A stretch of DNA of 64,000 nucleotides from Nectonema munidae. Its lineage: Eukaryota; Nematomorpha; Nectonematoida; Nectonematidae. The DNA lies in assembly GCA_030549495.1 (NCBI GenBank), contig JAUIRK010000570.1:1279501-1343500 (forward strand), written 5' to 3'. Numbering within the stretch: the stretch's first letter is position 1; each line of letters opens with the position of its first letter. Of this stretch, positions 57,046 to 64,000 are shown piece by piece. Position numbers and translations under genes: made by a program. Below the pieces are notes generated by a model. That model had not been told where the DNA came from. It worked only from the letters and a program-made list of their open reading frames with translations, and searched no databases.

Positions 57046-60000
57046 GATTTTGGTTGTAATGACTAATTTGGAAATCTATTTTAACTTCTTTGAAAAACCA
57101 TTAAAACTAGTTAAACTGAAAAATATTAGAAAATTTCCATTTTTCATTAGCTCCTAAAATAACTAATCTTTGTTTTCATGTGTTTTATAAATCAAGATAA
57201 TCATTTTTGATTTTTTTGTACATAAACGTTTTTAGCAGAACTTTATCATAGAAAAATTTCATAGCCATTTGACGCCTAAATTTTTTGAAGCCATCCCATG
57301 GATTAACTTTTGGATTCCTGTTTATATCACATAGTTTTATAAAATACATGAGAGAAACCATTTTGACTCCAAATAGAAATCGATAACTAAAGGGATAAAA
57401 TTCTAAAACATTATGGTTTAATTTATTTTAAGAACTTATTTATCCTTAAAGTTTAAACACGAAATTGCTAGTGCATAAACATATCTAAAAATATAAAAAC
57501 AAATTTAAAAGCAGCCATTAAAAATTCTTATTTTAAGTGCGTGAATAGAAATATATTTACATAAAGGAATCAAAGTTAAGTGCGTTATATTTCAGAGGAT
57601 TATTCAATTCAACGTGGAAAACATTTTTATGTGCTGTTTGTAGAACATTTAAGGTTTTTTTTGCAAGAATTGCTTCAGCTCTTTGACAAATTAGCTTAAC
57701 TTTTGAAAGTTTCATCGTTTCAGTTAATCTAAAATAAAAAAATATTATATTACAATAAAAGATATTCCAGACCGAAGAGTAATTGAGTATGCCTTTAAAA
57801 TCAAAGATGGTAAGTTATAACACCAATGGATGTCTAAAAAGTATCCATGTAATTTAATTTTTCGATCTTTAAGAAATCAAAAAAAAACTCTTAATGAATA
57901 TATTTGTTATTCGTATTCCTAATCTAAATCTTATAAATATTTGCTAAAAATCAAAAAAATAAAGAAAAAGGTATTAAATAAAAAAATATCCTGCTTTAAT
58001 CGATACACTTAATCTATAGATGGAAAAAAAATTAAAGTTTTTTCTCAATATAAGAATATTTATCACAGAACAAAAAGGCTGTTTGTGGGCAGAGAATAAA
58101 ATTCAAATTAAAAATATAGAAAAAGTTGTGACTTATCATTAATGAAACAGATCTTTATTTTTTAAATTCTTTTGAAGGCAGTTAAAACAATAAATTATGC
58201 CACTTTTTTTTAACAAGAATCGAACTAGGAATGACCATATCAATACCCTATAACTTCCTATACAGCAAATAATGCCAAATTTAAAATAATTACAGAAACA
58301 GTCAACTTCACAGAAACGTCAAAGTTGTATTGAAATTTAGTAGAATAGCACACTCCGTCCTCCCTTTGTTCGATCATAAATAAGGCGTTCGATACGCGCC
58401 TGAAAATAAAAGGGAAGTTTTCCAAATTGACTTTATCAATCGGATGATAAATAGGTGCCATAAGGAGCAAAATGAATTAACTAAAATTATACCGGAATGC
58501 AAAGTTGACAAAAAGAAAAGTTATGAAGGATTGTAAAATTTTAAATGATCCGATGTCACCGCATTTAGCTTAAAAAAACTTCGTTATTTAAGGTATGTTA
58601 TGACTAGATAATCTCTTTGTGAGCGCATGATAAGAAAGGCATTTATTAAATGTAACAGTTGAGTCTGAAAGCTGATAGACTATATTTGTACTTCATAGAC
58701 CAAAAAAACACGCAATGAGTGCCTCATGTTAATTTTTTGAGGATCAGGGGGAGCGAGCAAATTGCGTTTTCAACCACCAACTCTCGTGAAAGGACAAAGG
58801 AGAGGTAACCCCTCTTCGTAATGTTTCCCGCTATGCTGCTCAACTTTTATACATTATATCTGTCTATTTTTCATCTTGAACCTACTATGTACAATCTGGA
58901 AAAATAGCTTCAAAATTAAATTTTTATCATGTCTGACTCAAAACTCGATTCTGTAAACGTTACCACATTGCACATAATCAATAATCCTAAAAACCATATT
59001 TTATTCTTCTAATAAATAGATATGCTCATCCCAAGACATATACATATATTATCTAACGCTTTAGAGAAGGGAAGAGAGTTGTTCAATAGCGTTATGAAAC
59101 ATTATAGTGGAGGGTGTAAAAAATTAAAATGTGACAAAATATTGTAGATATGATTCATACAAGTCTAAAATATTTTTGTTAATTATGCTTTGTATTGAAA
59201 GATTAAATTTCGAAAATTTTGTGTTACGTCTCACTGACACCCAATCTCCTACTAGACATTGTTAGTTCTTGGTAAATCATTAACTTCAACCCAATACAAA
59301 CCCTTGGTAAGATTTAGATAAATCTCACTTCCAGATCACCTTTATTATAGAAAGTATAGATCATATTTAATAAATTTCCAATAGCTAAGCTAATATATTT
59401 AAAACAATAGTAAAAAACGACATGATACAGTTGGAAGTTTTATGAAGAAATAAATAAATATGATAAATAGCTCGTTAAATATTTATTAGATAAGCTTTTC
59501 AATAAGGAAAACATTGTTTTAATTTTAATAGACATCATAGAAATATGAGAATTTGTAATCAATATAATCCCTGATTTTGAACAAAATTTCGAAAAGTAAG
59601 CGGGTTCCTTCAACTCATTATCTTTTAATTCTTTCTAATCATACAACCATCTCAAGGCACAATAAGAAATAAGTATATTTTTATATTTTCTAAGGACAAT
59701 CATAAAATAGACTAAGGATCCTACAATCAAATAAAGAAAAATTATAACCATATGCTAACAGCATCTCATATACTGTTTCTGAATAATGCATAAAATGAAA
59801 ATCTGGTCTAAACCAAATCTTTCAGGCATCTCAAAGGCTTCTTGCACGCAATATACACTCCATTTAAGCTTTTGTTCAGAAAGGTATATTTCTCACTTCC
59901 CAGAAGTATAAAAATAGGAAACATTCTTTTAGTTCTTAAAGATAATCAAAACCGAATAAAAATGAAGTCGTTGCATCAAGAAGCTTTACTTCCACTTTTA

Positions 60001-60699
60001 TAAAAAAAATTTTAGGCCGAGCATGAGAATGCAAATACTTAATTTAATCAAATTCAATTTTCTACCTGCCTAAATGAGGTTGCGAAAAAACTCTCTTCGA
60101 ATCAACAGCTAGCATGATTTACTCCTTTTTCTATAAAGAACATTTCCTGACTTTGTTCCTTAACATAATCAGTTCGCTATGAGACGATCCATATTTTTTT
60201 AAATAAAACCATTATAAAAGTTGAACTAAATAAAATTGAAAAATACAATAAAAAAATAAAATTACAAAAATAAATTTAAAAACAAACATAAGTAGTATAC
60301 ATAGAAATTTTTATAGAAATATAGGAATGCAAATAATAATGTAAATGATCATTATTTTCATAAATATACATAATAATATAATCGTATGAAAGAAAAAATT
60401 AATTTGTATGATAAAACTTTAAATTTTATAAAATTTTTCGAGAGTTAAAACTTCTCTTTTGTTGAAAAAATTTTTCTCGAGAAAAAATATTATATAATAT
60501 TTCAAATAATGAAAAAAACTTTAATTTGCCACTATCATAGATTTTTCTATATCAATTTTCAAAATATTAAAAGCATTTATAACTTCCTTACAAAGAGGAA
60601 AAGTATTGCAGTTTATAAAAGTATATACTTTTGAAGGATAATTTCTCACCCAATGCGAGTAATACGAAAAAAGACCTTGAACACGTTTATTAGATTTCC
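57046..60699. other. long AT-rich stretch, no supported gene
   Basis: One weak exon candidate on the minus strand (58399-58294) follows a good acceptor (CCCTTTTATTTTCAG) and reads RVSNALFMIEQREDGVCYST, but its donor (GTAATT) is ordinary and no family is recognised. Elsewhere nothing is seen. Confidence 0.35.
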
Positions 60700-60915
60700 A
60701 ATTATTGTCTTTCAGGATCGACTCTGAGGATCCCCTTGGATATGAGATAGCCCAACAGTTTTATGGAAGTGGTGGCTATTTTACTTTCCGCCCGATTGAA
60801 AGTAAGTTTATATGTGTTGGACAGGCTCATAAAATTTTTGATATTTTCATTGTGTTCGCGTTGGTTCGTACCTTCAATAGTTATGTTGTCCAAATAGGGA
60901 TAAAAACTCTAGAAG
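60700..60915 (-). mobile_element. Gypsy/Ty3-type LTR retrotransposon fossil (reverse transcriptase)
   Basis: The minus strand reads YLDNITIEGTNQREHNENIK and TTSIKLLGYLISKGILRVDP, the end of the palm and thumb region of Gypsy-like reverse transcriptase (YxDNITIAGxxxxEHxxN...LGYxISxGxIxPDPER). Only about 200 bp of the polymerase is present. No LTRs, integrase or gag were seen nearby. An isolated, broken fragment that looks old. Confidence 0.75.
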
Positions 60916-61552
60916 TTGTCACAAACAAGTGTTAAAATATAAATCAGTCGATATTTACTGTTATATATCTTTCTTTCTTTCCGATCGACTGCTATAAAGT
61001 TGAAAACATAATTCAAACATAGATTTAATGTGTTGACTTAATCTATTGAAATTGAATACCTATCTTGTTTAATTTAAACCTAAAAAAATTCTATTCAAAA
61101 CTTTATTTTTTTTTCTTTTGATTAATTCAACAGTTTTTTAAATTTGATTATGTTTTTTTTTCAATTTTTAAACTGAAGTAATTCATTAAATCTTTCTTAT
61201 AATTTATTTGTTTTACAAATAGACACTTTTCTAAGATCATTGGAATTATCTTAAAATGATGAATTTGCAAATAAAACGGTTCAATATCTTCATTATCCTG
61301 AACATACATAATAAATCAGTTTTGCTTTTCTTCAATTGGTCCTAGAAATTTGCCATTTTTTTGGAAAAATGAAAGAAATATTGGAAATTTAATATATATT
61401 GGGTTACCTTAAACAAAATAACACTTCGTTCAAAAAAATAAATTTAACCTTTTATTGGATGAAAAAATGAATTCGAAAGTGTAGGCCAGTAATTAGTTAG
61501 ATCGATTCTTTAATAATTTTTCTATATCATTTAAAATATTTAATTTAATTAA
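60916..61552. other. AT-rich stretch, nothing recognised
   Basis: No coding or repeat structure beyond poly-T and poly-A runs. Confidence 0.35.
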
Positions 61553-61828
61553 GCCGGCCTGCGTTTGAGTGCCCCATGTTTGTACCTGCCTTGTCTTTGA
61601 GTGATGCATATGTTTGAGTACTTTCTTTTTGTGCCTGCCTGTGTTTAAATGCTCCCTGTTTCTGCTAGCCTTTTGTTTAAATCGTAACTATGTTTAAGTG
61701 CTCGTTGTTTGCGCCTCGCTGTGCCTGGGTGCTCCTTGTTGATTGATGCTCTTCGTTTGTTAATGCATGTGTTTGAGTGCTCCCTGTTTGTGCCTGCATG
61801 TTGTTTAAGTGCTCCCTGCTTGTACCTA
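61553..61828 (+). repeat. imperfect minisatellite, GTGTTTGAGTGCTCCCTGTT unit
   Basis: About seven diverged units of roughly 35-40 bp are built from the words GTTTGAGTGCTCCCTG and TTTGTGCCTGCCTGT. The array ends directly at the GAA tract. It is markedly richer in G and C than the region before it. Reading frames across it are not genes. Confidence 0.8.
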
Positions 61829-63644
61829 AAGAAGAAGAAGAAGAAGAAGAAGAAGAAGAAGAAGAAGAAGAAGAAGAAGAAGAAGAAGAAGAAGAAGAAG
61901 AAGAAGAAGAAGAAGAAGAAGAAGAAGAAGAAGAAGAAGAAGAAGAAGAAGAAGAAGAAGAAGAAGAAGAAGAAGAAGAAGAAGAAGAAGAAGAAGAAGA
62001 AGAAGAAGAAGAAGAAGAAGAAGAAGAAGAAGAAGAAGAAGAAGAAGAAGAAGAAGAAGAAGAAGAAGAAGAAGAAGAAGAAGAAGAAGAAGAAGAAGAA
62101 GAAGAAGAAGAAGAAGAAGAAGAAGAAGAAGAAGAAGAAGAAGAAGAAGAAGAAGAAGAAGAAGAAGAAGAAGAAGAAGAAGAAGAAGAAGAAGAAGAAG
62201 AAGAAGAAGAAGAAGAAGAAGAAGAAGAAGAAGAAGAAGAAGAAGAAGAAGAAGAAGAAGAAGAAGAAGAAGAAGAAGAAGAAGAAGAAGAAGAAGAAGA
62301 AGAAGAAGAAGAAGAAGAAGAAGAAGAAGAAGAAGAAGAAGAAGAAGAAGAAGAAGAAGAAGAAGAAGAAGAAGAAGAAGAAGAAGAAGAAGAAGAAGAA
62401 GAAGAAGAAGAAGAAGAAGAAGAAGAAGAAGAAGAAGAAGAAGAAGAAGAAGAAGAAGAAGAAGAAGAAGAAGAAGAAGAAGAAGAAGAAGAAGAAGAAG
62501 AAGAAGAAGAAGAAGAAGAAGAAGAAGAAGAAGAAGAAGAAGAAGAAGAAGAAGAAGAAGAAGAAGAAGAAGAAGAAGAAGAAGAAGAAGAAGAAGAAGA
62601 AGAAGAAGAAGAAGAAGAAGAAGAAGAAGAAGAAGAAGAAGAAGAAGAAGAAGAAGAAGAAGAAGAAGAAGAAGAAGAAGAAGAAGAAGAAGAAGAAGAA
62701 GAAGAAGAAGAAGAAGAAGAAGAAGAAGAAGAAGAAGAAGAAGAAGAAGAAGAAGAAGAAGAAGAAGAAGAAGAAGAAGAAGAAGAAGAAGAAGAAGAAG
62801 AAGAAGAAGAAGAAGAAGAAGAAGAAGAAGAAGAAGAAGAAGAAGAAGAAGAAGAAGAAGAAGAAGAAGAAGAAGAAGAAGAAGAAGAAGAAGAAGAAGA
62901 AGAAGAAGAAGAAGAAGAAGAAGAAGAAGAAGAAGAAGAAGAAGAAGAAGAAGAAGAAGAAGAAGAAGAAGAAGAAGAAGAAGAAGAAGAAGAAGAAGAA
63001 GAAGAAGAAGAAGAAGAAGAAGAAGAAGAAGAAGAAGAAGAAGAAGAAGAAGAAGAAGAAGAAGAAGAAGAAGAAGAAGAAGAAGAAGAAGAAGAAGAAG
63101 AAGAAGAAGAAGAAGAAGAAGAAGAAGAAGAAGAAGAAGAAGAAGAAGAAGAAGAAGAAGAAGAAGAAGAAGAAGAAGAAGAAGAAGAAGAAGAAGAAGA
63201 AGAAGAAGAAGAAGAAGAAGAAGAAGAAGAAGAAGAAGAAGAAGAAGAAGAAGAAGAAGAAGAAGAAGAAGAAGAAGAAGAAGAAGAAGAAGAAGAAGAA
63301 GAAGAAGAAGAAGAAGAAGAAGAAGAAGAAGAAGAAGAAGAAGAAGAAGAAGAAGAAGAAGAAGAAGAAGAAGAAGAAGAAGAAGAAGAAGAAGAAGAAG
63401 AAGAAGAAGAAGAAGAAGAAGAAGAAGAAGAAGAAGAAGAAGAAGAAGAAGAAGAAGAAGAAGAAGAAGAAGAAGAAGAAGAAGAAGAAGAAGAAGAAGA
63501 AGAAGAAGAAGAAGAAGAAGAAGAAGAAGAAGAAGAAGAAGAAGAAGAAGAAGAAGAAGAAGAAGAAGAAGAAGAAGAAGAAGAAGAAGAAGAAGAAGAA
63601 GAAGAAGAAGAAGAAGAAGAAGAAGAAGAAGAAGAAGAAGAAGA
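61829..63644. repeat. (GAA)n/(TTC)n microsatellite, about 605 triplets
   Basis: An uninterrupted run of AAG triplets of about 1815 bp with no visible variant. It gives spurious long frames of poly-Lys, poly-Glu and poly-Phe. Long GAA/TTC tracts are known to form triplex DNA and to impede replication and transcription (frataxin intron expansion). True length in the organism is uncertain because such tracts are hard to assemble. Confidence 0.98.
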
Positions 63645-64000
63645 CCGTAACAGAAATACTAAAAAAATACATTAAAATATTTTTTTTAATTGTTCATAAA
63701 TGTTAAATAAATGTTAAATCAACAATTGTTGTTGTTGTTTTTATTTGACACAGCTTGTAAAATGCAAGGATTTCGAAAGCTGGCATGAGGCTTTTACAAA
63801 TTTAAGATGATTAATCACAGTTTTTGTGAATTTGTTTTTTTAGCATTGGGAGCCTTGGGGTAAATCAACAATTAAACATAGTTAAAAATGAAATTGATAT
63901 TAAAAAAATTTAAATAAAAAAATCAAATTATATTAAATCATCACAAAATTGATTCAATCTTGTTTCAATAAATATTCATTTGAACGTCTTTTCAATGTTG
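63645..64000. other. AT-rich end of window, nothing recognised
   Basis: It contains a short TTG run (about 63725-63740) and AT-rich sequence. Confidence 0.4.

Noticed and set aside
58294-58399. Minus-strand exon candidate RVSNALFMIEQREDGVCYST
   Set aside because: Good acceptor only; no homology recalled, and it does not match the missing ECH1 N-terminal sequence.
61645-63706. Three open frames of 632-675 codons (poly-Phe, poly-Lys, poly-Glu)
   Set aside because: They are translations of the GAA microsatellite and its flanks, not genes.
1-64000. CRISPR arrays, operons, Shine-Dalgarno sites, phage or other prokaryotic features
   Set aside because: Spliced genes, SINEs and LINEs show eukaryotic DNA. 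Tandem repeats here have no spacer structure of CRISPR type.

Overview
This window is AT-rich eukaryotic DNA from an animal. It has spliced genes, kilobase introns beside very short ones (45 and 51 nt), and a dense layer of old transposons. Three host genes can be named from protein similarity recalled by eye: PDIA6, NCOA6 and ECH1. The mix of Tigger/pogo, hAT, piggyBac, LINE and tRNA-like SINE debris, with the strong AT bias, would fit an arthropod such as a caligid copepod. That placement is inference and no search was run.

Layout. 1-3989 is an intron filled by a composite repeat (copy A). 3990-4466 holds the last two exons of PDIA6 (+). 4467-14745 is transposon-rich: an orphan mobile-element protein relic, a retroposon 3' end, an inverted duplication of a Tc1-type transposase piece, a 21-bp minisatellite, a pogo-type transposase, and composite repeat copy B. 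14850-15720 is a LINE remnant. 15721-24594 has no gene I can defend, only hAT elements and G-rich repeats. 24595-30463 is an NCOA6-like gene (+) in three coding exons. 31780-32128 has two convergent terminal exons of an unidentified gene (-). 32129-39074 shows almost nothing. 39075-44935 has a GC-rich island with a weak 5S-like block, a piggyBac relic, composite repeat copy D and a fresh 148-bp tandem duplication. 45864-52697 is the 3' half of an ECH1-like gene (-), whose introns hold two pogo MITEs, two hAT relics and two SINEs. 52698-61552 is transposon debris, including Tigger pieces and a short Gypsy-type reverse-transcriptase fossil. 61553-63644 is a minisatellite followed by about 605 uninterrupted GAA triplets.

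The host genes are unrelated in function: ER oxidative folding (PDIA6), nuclear-receptor and histone-methyltransferase coactivation (NCOA6), and unsaturated fatty-acid beta-oxidation (ECH1). Nothing suggests they work together. The most unusual structure is the composite repeat. Its copies carry CCCTATTAGTG-like ends, long arrays of diverged units of about 140 bp, a second unit type of about 150 bp that occurs in opposite orientations, and a shared tail. It looks like a foldback or Helentron-type element, and I do not recognise it as a named family.
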